Shown: positions 1 to 7,123 of the stretch, piece by piece
Layout: each line of letters begins with the position of its first letter
Position numbering within the stretch: position 1 is the first letter of the stretch
DNA from: an uncultured Methylobacter sp.
GTDB lineage: Bacteria; Pseudomonadota; Gammaproteobacteria; Methylococcales; Methylomonadaceae
NCBI GenBank assembly: GCA_903832775.1
Contig: CAILCX010000042.1
Location: 1-42,939 of the forward strand
DNA: 42,939 nt
Reading direction: 5' to 3'
Made by a program: the position numbers and the translations under genes
Notes under the pieces: model-generated
Databases searched by the model: none
Told to the model about the DNA's origin: nothing
Seen by the model: only the letters and a program-made list of their open reading frames with translations

Positions 1-192
1 AATAATTATTAAATTTAAAATGGTTAATATAAAAATAAGAAACTTACTATACAAGTTAGTTAATTAAAACAACTTATTATAATGAAAAGTTAGCTGAACT
101 TAAGTTACGATATAATAATTTATTGATCTAGTTGAGCGCATGCACAAACATACAAATTGACCAACAAACTACTTAAGCTGATTTTTTGATCA

Positions 193-240
193 GGTGGGCG
201 ATGCCCACCCGACTTGTGGTTTTTGTGGGTATCGCCCACC
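193..240. repeat. Long imperfect hairpin (REP-like or terminator)
   Basis: Positions 193-208 and 225-240 are reverse complements over 16 bases with one mismatch, around a 16-base loop. Each arm is also close to a palindrome (core GGTGGGCGATGCCCACC). It lies just past the 3' end of the minus-strand gene ending at 274, so it could stop that transcript. The doubly palindromic form is more typical of REP elements. I see nothing else recognisable in the AT-rich positions 1-192. Confidence 0.6.
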
Positions 241-273
241 AAAACCCAAAAGGTGGGAGATGTACTATATTAT

Positions 274-885
274 TTAAGGTGCACAATTAATAACAATCTC
301 ATCACTGAACTGGCCAACTTCCTTATCTTTCAACATATAGATTGCTGTATAACGGCGCAACTCCGGTTTTCCTGTTTGCAGCAAAGACCGGCTATCCTGA
401 AAGGACGCAATGGTAGCGCGCCCCAACAACACCCATTCGATATCGTTTTCACGCTGGCAATACAAATTGATACCCTCACTTTTATTTTTGGTAAAACCCA
501 AAACAACCAGACCTCCGGTTTGATCTACCCCGTATAAATCAGGACTTGCCGAGGCAAGGTCATGGCTAGTTTCAGGTCCTTCAATGCCCAGTTGCGCACC
601 ATAGACTTTGCTGTAGTTTAATTGCGCCTTAATAAGTTTCACATCTGCTCGCACCCTGCTTTCGGCTTTGTCACGAATCTCGTTTTTTGCGGCGGTGGCC
701 TGCTTGGCCAATGCTGCTGCATTACTGGCTTGCGTTGCCTTGGTATGAAAATTTTCCCTAAGCGCTTTTAACTCTGTTATCTCTGGTTCCAGCAAACCTG
801 ACTGCGGATTCAGGTTTGCGATGAAATTCTCCATCCAGATTAAAAAATCATGGTCTGAAGTTGGGATATAAGTTGACTTGGACAT
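274..885 (-). CDS. Hypothetical protein with coiled-coil segment
   Basis: This encodes a 203-residue protein that I do not recognise as a named family. It has no signal peptide or membrane segment and is probably cytoplasmic. Residues about 30-95 are rich in Ala, Lys, Glu and Gln and look like an alpha-helical coiled coil. The C-terminal half, about 110-200, alternates hydrophobic and polar residues like a small beta domain, and could be a fibronectin-III-like fold, but I cannot show this. The start is well supported by a GAGGAG ribosome binding site 7-12 bases upstream. The gene stands alone, facing away from the B12 operon, with a strong hairpin after its stop. Function unknown. Confidence 0.7.
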   Translation of the reverse strand: MSKSTYIPTSDHDFLIWMENFIANLNPQSGLLEPEITELKALRENFHTKATQASNAAALAKQATAAKNEIRDKAESRVRADVKLIKAQLNYSKVYGAQLGIEGPETSHDLASASPDLYGVDQTGGLVVLGFTKNKSEGINLYCQRENDIEWVLLGRATIASFQDSRSLLQTGKPELRRYTAIYMLKDKEVGQFSDEIVINCAP

Positions 886-999
886 GGTGTACTCCTCAAA
901 AGCTGAATTGAATGATTAAACAACTGACAAGTTTCGAATTGATTCTATCGCTAACGTTGAATATCAGGCTTTGTACCGACTAACTTTTACGATTTTCTC

Positions 1000-1111
1000 G
1001 CGTGCATCCAACGTTTCCCCGTACGCTGGAGACGTTGCCGCGCACGCAAAAAGTATCACCCAAAAATCGATCCTCTGCAGGCCATATCTGGCGTGGCCTG
1101 CAGCGATTTTT
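1000..1111. repeat. Two adjacent GC-rich hairpins in non-coding DNA
   Basis: In an otherwise AT-rich gap, the first structure pairs GCGTGC (1000-1005) with GCACGC (1042-1047) and CAACGT (1009-1014) with ACGTTG (1032-1037). The second pairs CTGCAGGCCA (1075-1084) with TGGCCTGCAG (1094-1103), plus AAAAATCG (1062-1069) with CGATTTTT (1104-1111). The second hairpin ends in a T run on the plus strand, so it looks like a terminator, yet no plus-strand gene precedes it. Short open frames on both strands here share no family features. It may be a degenerate repeat element or a structured RNA. Confidence 0.5.
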
Positions 1112-1530
1112 ACCTGGCCCTTCCACCGCGCGCCGGCAAGACTCGACCGCGCGCAAATATCGTTCTGGCGGCACGAGTAAGCTTATTTCGTTCTAATCTT
1201 GTTTTAAAGCCTCTAAACTTCATCCTTGGTCGGGATAACTCTGGCTCATTACTGCATGATTTTTAAGTAGGTTCTTAACTACACAGCATCCCACGTGTAA
1301 CTATTGGGACAAGACAACTTTAGCGCATTATTCGCACTCTGCATAGATTAGACGTTAGTTTTTTATATAAATATTTTTTTTGGGTCCATTTTTCTCGTTA
1401 TAACAATAGATTAACTGTAATTAGTCGACTCCTTTTTACTTGGAAGAAAAGAACAGAATATTCAATCCTAAACTTGCTTGTTGCTTGGTGAGTACATATA
1501 CTAAGCCAGTAAATTTACTTCAGGTATTCA
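1112..1530. other. Non-coding stretch before the B12 riboswitch
   Basis: I find no gene here. The first 60 bases remain GC-rich, with CCGCGCGC-type repeats. The rest is AT-rich and presumably holds the promoter for the B12 operon, but I cannot pick a convincing -35/-10 pair. Confidence 0.5.
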
Positions 1531-1720
1531 TGGACTTTAAGTCCGCAGAATTGAAACGGGAAGTAGGTAAGTTTGTTATCAATAACAAATAAAGCCTACG
1601 CTGCCCCCGCAACGGTATATAAGTAATAGGTTTGCAAACGCCACTGTTTAGCATGGGAAGGCGCAAACCCCGAAAGTTTAAATCATGACTTTCAGCTTAT
1701 AAGCCCGGAGACCGGCCTTT
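1531..1720 (+). promoter_or_regulatory. Cobalamin riboswitch
   Basis: The conserved blocks appear in order: GGGAA then GGT around 1558-1570, the core GCTGCCCCCGCAACGGT around 1600-1616, CACTG, GGGAAGG, and the B12 box AAGCCCGGAGACCGGCC at 1701-1717. Aptamers of this class bind adenosyl- or other cobalamins and normally switch off downstream B12 or cobalt genes. It sits about 150 bases upstream of cbtB, so it should control the cbtB-cbtA-ferredoxin-cobN-chelatase operon. Confidence 0.95.
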
Positions 1721-1753
1721 AGTGATAATCAAATTTGTGCGCGGAGGGCGCCC

Positions 1754-1786
1754 GGATGGATTGCTTTGCGTCCGTCTTGTCTTTCT
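1754..1786 (+). terminator. Candidate expression platform of the riboswitch
   Basis: GGATGGA (1754-1760) can pair with TCCGTC plus the next T (1771-1777) around a ten-base loop, followed by the T-rich run TTGTCTTTCT (1777-1786). This would act as a weak intrinsic terminator after the aptamer. The self-complementary GGGCGCCC just upstream (1747-1754) could form the competing fold. The mechanism is inferred from sequence only. Confidence 0.45.
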
Positions 1787-1871
1787 CCACTTACAGATTT
1801 TTTCCGCTGATAATCTTAATCGGTTTGATTAAGCTGTCAGCTAACCTGTATTTTTTTCCAGGAGAGAGCTA

Positions 1872-2162
1872 ATGCCATCAAATAATGAGCCATTTACTCA
1901 TAAACTTAGCGGAGCACCGCTAACCAAGAGAAAATCAATATCTTCATCGCTTGCTTATCATGATGATTTTGATAAAAATCTTTACGTTCCTTTATCAAAT
2001 ACCCAATCTAAAGATAAAACCTCTCAAGAGCTGATTTTATCCGCAATACTTTGCTGTGTCTTAGGCTTAACCCTACTATATGCCGCCGGATTTTCTGACA
2101 TTGGCCCCTTACATAATGCTGCACATGATGGACGTCATTCTGCCAGTTTTCCGTGCCATTGA
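1872..2162 (+). CDS. cbtB: CbtB, small subunit of predicted cobalt transporter
   Basis: CbtB and CbtA are a two-gene membrane system found behind B12 riboswitches and predicted to carry cobalt. This 96-residue protein has one hydrophobic segment (about residues 56-73). Its C-terminal signature HNAAHDGRHSASFPCH has the His and Cys residues typical of CbtB and suited to metal binding. It is longer than the usual roughly 60 residues because of a polar N-terminal extension of about 50 residues. AGGAGAG lies 6 bases before the ATG. Its TGA overlaps the ATG of cbtA by one base, so the two are probably translationally coupled. The transport role is known only from comparative genomics. Confidence 0.9.
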   Translation: MPSNNEPFTHKLSGAPLTKRKSISSSLAYHDDFDKNLYVPLSNTQSKDKTSQELILSAILCCVLGLTLLYAAGFSDIGPLHNAAHDGRHSASFPCH

Positions 2163-2839
2163 TGTTTAATCTGACTATTTTCAGAGAGCTGGTTACTGCG
2201 GCTCTCTGGACTGGCTTACTGGCCGGACTGTTACTTACCGCGATCCAACAAATTGAAGTCATTCCGACTTTACATAAGGCCGAAGTCTACGAAGAAATGG
2301 CCACCGCCCTCACCCATAAAGACGACAGCCACCAAGCAAATGAATGGCGACCTGAAAACGGACTAAAACGGACTTTATTCACTGCAATGGCCAATATCAG
2401 TCTGGGCGTTGGTTTTGCCTTGCTGATGGGTTCGATTATGCTGGTTCGCGGGCGACCTGAGCAATGGCGCAACGGTTTACTGTGGGGATTGGCGGGGTAT
2501 CTTAGTATTTTCGTCGCACCTTCGCTCGGTTTGCCGCCTGAAGTTCCCGGCACGGCTGCTGCCAATCTTGAAGACAGGCAAACCTGGTGGTTATTAACGG
2601 TACTTGATACCGGCTTTGGCTTGTGGTTACTGGCTTTTGCCAAAACCCGAACCAATCAATTTTTTGGTGCCGTATTACTTTTCGCCCCCCACTTGATAGG
2701 CGCGCCCCAACCCGAAGTACATAGCAGTGCTGCTCCGACCGAGCTAGTCAAAACATTTATAACCGCTACCGCTTACGCCAATGCCATTTTTTGGCTGGCA
2801 ATAGGTGGCTTGATGGGCCGTTTTTATAAAAAGCATTAA
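2162..2839 (+). CDS. cbtA: CbtA, membrane subunit of predicted cobalt transporter
   Basis: This is a 225-residue inner-membrane protein with about five hydrophobic segments (roughly residues 6-28, 70-90, 98-118, 140-158 and 198-220) and scattered His and Glu residues, matching CbtA. I chose the ATG at 2162, which overlaps the cbtB stop, over a GTG at 2153. The stop overlaps the ATG of the ferredoxin gene (TAATG). Pairing with CbtB behind a cobalamin riboswitch and directly before cobN supports cobalt supply to the cobaltochelatase. Substrate specificity is inferred from context. Confidence 0.9.
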   Translation: MFNLTIFRELVTAALWTGLLAGLLLTAIQQIEVIPTLHKAEVYEEMATALTHKDDSHQANEWRPENGLKRTLFTAMANISLGVGFALLMGSIMLVRGRPEQWRNGLLWGLAGYLSIFVAPSLGLPPEVPGTAAANLEDRQTWWLLTVLDTGFGLWLLAFAKTRTNQFFGAVLLFAPHLIGAPQPEVHSSAAPTELVKTFITATAYANAIFWLAIGGLMGRFYKKH

Positions 2840-3150
2840 TGAGAACTCATACTAAACATGTGCTGATGTGCACAGGTATCCGCTGCTCTGAAAACAATTC
2901 AAACGCGACGACGCTATTTGAACAGCTCGGGCAAAAAATTGATGCACGACCTCATCTTAAGGTAAAACGTACCCGTTCAAACTGTTTTGCCGTGTGCAAA
3001 AATGGCCCGATCGTAGTGGTTTATCCCGAAGGCGTTTGGTATTCCTGTAAAGATGAGCAGGTACTGGAACGTATTGTCAGCGAACATCTGGAACAGGATA
3101 ACGAAGTTAGCGAACATATTTTCCACCGCCTGGGTTCTGGCGATGTTTGA
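2839..3150 (+). CDS. Thioredoxin-fold (2Fe-2S) ferredoxin in cobalamin operon
   Basis: This 103-residue protein has the cysteine pattern of the thioredoxin-like 2Fe-2S ferredoxins: C11 and C16 near the N-terminus, then C49 and C53 in the segment CFAVCKNGP. It is cytoplasmic and has no signal peptide. Proteins of this type are often found among cobalamin genes next to cobN or cbi genes. A redox role, for instance in cobalt reduction or in a ring-contraction step, is a reasonable guess but not shown. It overlaps cbtA by one base upstream and cobN by eight bases downstream, so co-expression is nearly certain. Confidence 0.85.
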   Translation: MRTHTKHVLMCTGIRCSENNSNATTLFEQLGQKIDARPHLKVKRTRSNCFAVCKNGPIVVVYPEGVWYSCKDEQVLERIVSEHLEQDNEVSEHIFHRLGSGDV

Positions 3151-6100
3151 ACAACAGGCTTCTATCGCATTACTGACGCACGCACCTACCGATTTACTGG
3201 TATTGCAAAGCGCCCTGCTGCAAATGCCGGAAGGTTTTCCACAGCTCACTTCCCAGGTTTTACAGGAATTGGAAAGTGCTGAGCAGATGGTTGACTTGCT
3301 TGAACATCAGCTTGCTTCAGCCCGTATTATTGTCTTGCGAGTGCTTGGCCGTCCCGGTAGCGTTCCCGGCTTTGCCGAGTTGGTACGTTACTCAAAAAGC
3401 CACGGTCGCCACTTAATTGCCATCAGCGGCACTGGCGAGCCCGATGCAGAATTAGCGGCAGCGTCTACCGTAGCACCCGATGTGTTACATCAGGTTTCGA
3501 GTTATTTTCAGGCGGGTGGTAGTAGCAATATGACGCAACTTTTGCGTTATCTTTCTGATCATTTCCTGTTGACCGGCTATGGTTTTGAACCCGCTAGCGA
3601 TTTGCCGGAACACGGCATTTATCATCCAGACCTCGCCCAAGATGCCACGATTGAAGACTGGCTGACGCTCCGGAAACCTGAACAAGCCAATATTGGCATC
3701 GTGTTTTATCGCGCCCACTGGCTGAGCGGCAACACGCGCTTTATCGACGCGTTGATTGAGCAACTGGAAAAGCTGAATCTCAATGTATTGCCCATTTTTA
3801 CCTCGTCTTTGCGCATGGGCAATGAACACGGTTTACCGACGGCTTTACGTTATTTTTATGCCGAACACACGGCTCATATCGACGTACTAATCAACACCAC
3901 CTCGTTTGCGATGGGTGAAATCACTGCCGGTGAGACGACGCCTGCGGGTTGGTCGGTATCTGTGCTTGAACAGCTTAATGTGCCGGTACTGCAAGCCATC
4001 ACCAGCGGCATGATGCTAACACAATGGGAACAATCCCCGCGCGGACTAAATCCGCTGGATGCTGCCATGAACGTGGTCTTGCCGGAATTTGACGGACGCA
4101 TCATTACCGTGCCGCTGTCGTTTAAAGCAAAAGCGTCTGGTCTGGCTAAAGAAGCCATCGAGTACGAACCGCTGAATGATCGGGTCGTGCGTATTGCCCA
4201 AATCGCGTCCCGTTTTGCCCGGCTTAAACGGTTAAGCAATGCTGATAAGCGTATCGCTTTTGTGTTTACCAATTCAAATAGCAAAGCCTCGCAAATCGGT
4301 AATGCTGTGGGTCTGGACGCGCCTGCATCATTGATGCATATTCTGCAAGCCCTGCAAGCCGACGGTTATGCGGTTGATACTTTACCGGAAAGTGGCACGG
4401 CACTGATCCATGAGCTGATTGATCGTTGCGGTTACGACAATACTTATTTGACTAGCGAGCAATTAGCACAAGCCGTTGGCCTCGTTTCATCCGCACAATA
4501 CGAGTCATGGTTTGCCGATTTACCGCTTGAATTGCAACAAAAAATGATCGCGCAATGGGGCGCAGCACCCGGCGAGGCTTATGTGCATGACGGCCAGTTG
4601 TCGCTGGCCGGACTGGAATTTGGCAATACCTTTGTTGCCTTGCAACCGCCCCGTGGTTACGGCATGGACCCTGACGCGATTTATCACCAGCCCGATCTGC
4701 CGCCTACCCATCATTATTATGCGCTGTATCGCTGGTTGCGCGACGACTGGAAAGCCGATGCCATCGTGCATGTCGGCAAACATGGCACGCTGGAATGGCT
4801 CCCGGGCAAAGGCGTGGGCTTATCGGAACAGTGTTTTCCGGATGCCTTATTGTCCGACATGCCTTTGTTTTACCCGTTTATTATCAATGATCCCGGCGAA
4901 GGCGCCCAAGCCAAGCGACGCGGTCATGCCGTGGTTATCGATCATCTGACACCACCAATGACGACCGCTGATACTTATGGTGCGCTGGCACAATTAACCC
5001 AGTTGGTCGATGAATATTATCAGGTAGAAGTGCTTGACCCGGCCAAACTGCCGCTATTGCAACAACAAATCTGGGATCTGGTTAAACAGACCAATCTGGA
5101 TGCCGATTTGCAGGCCAGACTGATACATCACGATCACGATCACGATCACGAGCATGAACACGAGCATGAGCATAATCACGAACACCACGAGCATCATCAC
5201 TGTCATCACGGACATGATCATGATCATCACGAACATGAGCATAATCACGAAGAGGAATTACCAGAAGCCCTGACCAAAATGGCTGGTTCCGATGTCGCAC
5301 ATTTGATCGAAGACCTGGACGGCTATCTTTGTGAATTGGGTGCTGCACAAATCCGCGATGGTTTGCATATCCTTGGGCAGGCACCCAAGAATGAACAACT
5401 TACCGATATGCTTGTGTCCTTGACCCGCTTGCCAAATCAAACTATTCCCGGCTTGCCCATAGAAGTTGCAAGGCTATTCAATTTGGAAATGAATGACTTA
5501 TTGGATCATCCGGGCAGACGCTTGGTTGTGGCTAATGTAGAGCTTGAAAGTCTGGCAGGACGAGCTTTGGCTACGCACGCCGATGCATTGGAAACTATTG
5601 AAGTATTATGCAAACGGTTATTTACTGAATTGCAGATACATGACTATGCGGAATCCGCTATTGAAAGTGTTATCTGCGAAATTGTTGGGTTACGGCTGGC
5701 GCCTAACCCAACCTACGAAACTGCTAATTACAGCACTATCAAACAAATTCTAAGTTTTGCCTGCCGCGACCTGGTGCCTAACCTGGCCCGCGCCACAGAC
5801 GAAATAGATCATTTATTGCTGGGACTGGCTGGCGGCTATGTTCCCGCCGGTCCCAGCGGTTCCCCGACACGCGGTATGGCGCATATCCTGCCGACCGGAC
5901 GAAACTTTTATTCCGTCGATCCGCGTAGCGTGCCTTCGCAATCGGCCTGGCGGGTCGGCCAGCAACTGGCTCATGAAGTGTTGTCGCGTTATGTCCGCGA
6001 AACCGATGCTTACCCTGAAAGCGTGGCTATCAGCATTTGGGGAACCAGCGCCATGCGCACCCACGGCGATGATGTCGCGCAAATTCTGGCGTTGCTGGGC

Positions 6101-7123
6101 GTGCGTCCGGTGTGGCAAGTTGAAAATCGGCAAGTCAGCGGCGTCGAAATCATTCCGCTTGAAGAATTAAAGCGTCCGCGCATTGATGTCACCACCCGTA
6201 TCAGCGGTTTTTTTAGGGATGCTTTTCCGCAATTAATCGATCTAATCGATGATGCGGTTAACGCCGTTATTATTCTGGACGAACCGCTCACGCAAAATTT
6301 TGTACGTAAACATTATTTGGCGGAACTGGGCAACTGGATCGGCAAAGGCCTGACTGAAAAGGAAGCCCAATCACGCGCAGCTTTCCGTATTTTTGGCGCC
6401 AAACCCGGCAGTTACGGCGCTGGCATCTTGCCGTTGATTCAGGAAAAAAACTGGCAAACCGATGCCGACTTTGCCGAAGCCTATGTCAACTGGGGCGGCT
6501 ATGCCTATGGGCGCAGCGAAACAGGCAAAGATGAGCGCGAGGCATTTCGTACCCGCTTGTCCGGCGTGCAGGTTGCCTTGCACAATCAGGATAACCGCGA
6601 ACACGATATTTTTGACAGCGATGATTATCTGCAATTTCATGGCGGCATGATCGCGACCATCAGAGCGTTGACCGGTCAGCAACCCCGCAAATATTTCGGC
6701 GATAGCCATGATCCGTCACGAGCGCAAGTTCGGGACTTGAAAGAAGAGACTTTACGGGTGTTCCGTTCGCGCGTCGTCAATCCCAAATGGCTGGATAGCA
6801 TTCGTCGCCACGGTTACAAAGGTGGACTGGAATTAACAGCGACGGTCGATTATTTATTCGGTTACGATGCCACGGCACAGGTGATGGACGACTGGATGTA
6901 CGAACAAATCGCTGAAACCTACGCGCTGGATGCCACCATGCAACAATTTTTGCAAGAGGCTAATCCGTGGGCACAAAACGCCATTTCCGAACGTCTGTTA
7001 GAAGCTGCAAGCCGTGGCATGTGGGCGGAACCTAAACCGGAAACGCTTGACGCCTTGCAGACTTTATTTCTGCACAGTGAATCCCTGCTTGAGGAGCGCG
7101 GCGAAACCCCGCGTGGCGCGTAA
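3143..7123 (+). CDS. cobN: Cobaltochelatase large subunit CobN, with His-rich insertion
   Basis: CobN is the large catalytic subunit of the ATP-dependent chelatase that inserts cobalt into the corrin ring (hydrogenobyrinate a,c-diamide in the late pathway). It is homologous to ChlH/BchH. This 1326-residue protein has the family landmarks: VHVGKHGTLEWLPGKG near residue 541, GGYVPAGPSGSPTRGMAHILPTGRNF near 897, and SIWGTSAMRTHGDD near 965. I chose the ATG at 3143, which overlaps the ferredoxin stop. An in-frame upstream extension to 3053 would run inside that gene and is not conserved in character. Residues 662-702 are a His/Asp/Glu-rich insertion with 24 histidines, accounting for much of the extra length over typical CobN (about 1270). 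The stop overlaps the next gene (TAATG). Confidence 0.96.
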   Translation: MFEQQASIALLTHAPTDLLVLQSALLQMPEGFPQLTSQVLQELESAEQMVDLLEHQLASARIIVLRVLGRPGSVPGFAELVRYSKSHGRHLIAISGTGEPDAELAAASTVAPDVLHQVSSYFQAGGSSNMTQLLRYLSDHFLLTGYGFEPASDLPEHGIYHPDLAQDATIEDWLTLRKPEQANIGIVFYRAHWLSGNTRFIDALIEQLEKLNLNVLPIFTSSLRMGNEHGLPTALRYFYAEHTAHIDVLINTTSFAMGEITAGETTPAGWSVSVLEQLNVPVLQAITSGMMLTQWEQSPRGLNPLDAAMNVVLPEFDGRIITVPLSFKAKASGLAKEAIEYEPLNDRVVRIAQIASRFARLKRLSNADKRIAFVFTNSNSKASQIGNAVGLDAPASLMHILQALQADGYAVDTLPESGTALIHELIDRCGYDNTYLTSEQLAQAVGLVSSAQYESWFADLPLELQQKMIAQWGAAPGEAYVHDGQLSLAGLEFGNTFVALQPPRGYGMDPDAIYHQPDLPPTHHYYALYRWLRDDWKADAIVHVGKHGTLEWLPGKGVGLSEQCFPDALLSDMPLFYPFIINDPGEGAQAKRRGHAVVIDHLTPPMTTADTYGALAQLTQLVDEYYQVEVLDPAKLPLLQQQIWDLVKQTNLDADLQARLIHHDHDHDHEHEHEHEHNHEHHEHHHCHHGHDHDHHEHEHNHEEELPEALTKMAGSDVAHLIEDLDGYLCELGAAQIRDGLHILGQAPKNEQLTDMLVSLTRLPNQTIPGLPIEVARLFNLEMNDLLDHPGRRLVVANVELESLAGRALATHADALETIEVLCKRLFTELQIHDYAESAIESVICEIVGLRLAPNPTYETANYSTIKQILSFACRDLVPNLARATDEIDHLLLGLAGGYVPAGPSGSPTRGMAHILPTGRNFYSVDPRSVPSQSAWRVGQQLAHEVLSRYVRETDAYPESVAISIWGTSAMRTHGDDVAQILALLGVRPVWQVENRQVSGVEIIPLEELKRPRIDVTTRISGFFRDAFPQLIDLIDDAVNAVIILDEPLTQNFVRKHYLAELGNWIGKGLTEKEAQSRAAFRIFGAKPGSYGAGILPLIQEKNWQTDADFAEAYVNWGGYAYGRSETGKDEREAFRTRLSGVQVALHNQDNREHDIFDSDDYLQFHGGMIATIRALTGQQPRKYFGDSHDPSRAQVRDLKEETLRVFRSRVVNPKWLDSIRRHGYKGGLELTATVDYLFGYDATAQVMDDWMYEQIAETYALDATMQQFLQEANPWAQNAISERLLEAASRGMWAEPKPETLDALQTLFLHSESLLEERGETPRGA
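5684..5712. repeat. REP-like palindrome inside cobN
   Basis: GTTGGGTTA (5684-5692) and TAACCCAAC (5704-5712) are perfect nine-base inverted arms within the cobN reading frame. They have the same core as the intergenic palindrome at 13161-13195. The frame stays open through it. Confidence 0.5.

Noticed and set aside
971-1196. Overlapping short frames on both strands in the GC-rich hairpin region
   Set aside because: Three frames overlap here with no shared family features or ribosome binding sites. Palindromic GC-rich DNA creates such frames by chance.
3053-3142. Upstream extension of cobN
   Set aside because: The added residues are encoded inside the ferredoxin gene. The ATG at 3143 overlaps the ferredoxin stop, as at the neighbouring junctions.
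5054-5248. Hydrophobic minus-strand frame opposite the His-rich part of cobN
   Set aside because: The Met/Val/Ile-rich sequence is simply the complement of repeated CAC/CAT/GAT codons, and cobN is open and family-like on the other strand.
5126-5248. CRISPR-like or tandem repeat array
   Set aside because: The GATCAC/GAGCAT periodicity is short, irregular and in frame with cobN. There are no spacers.
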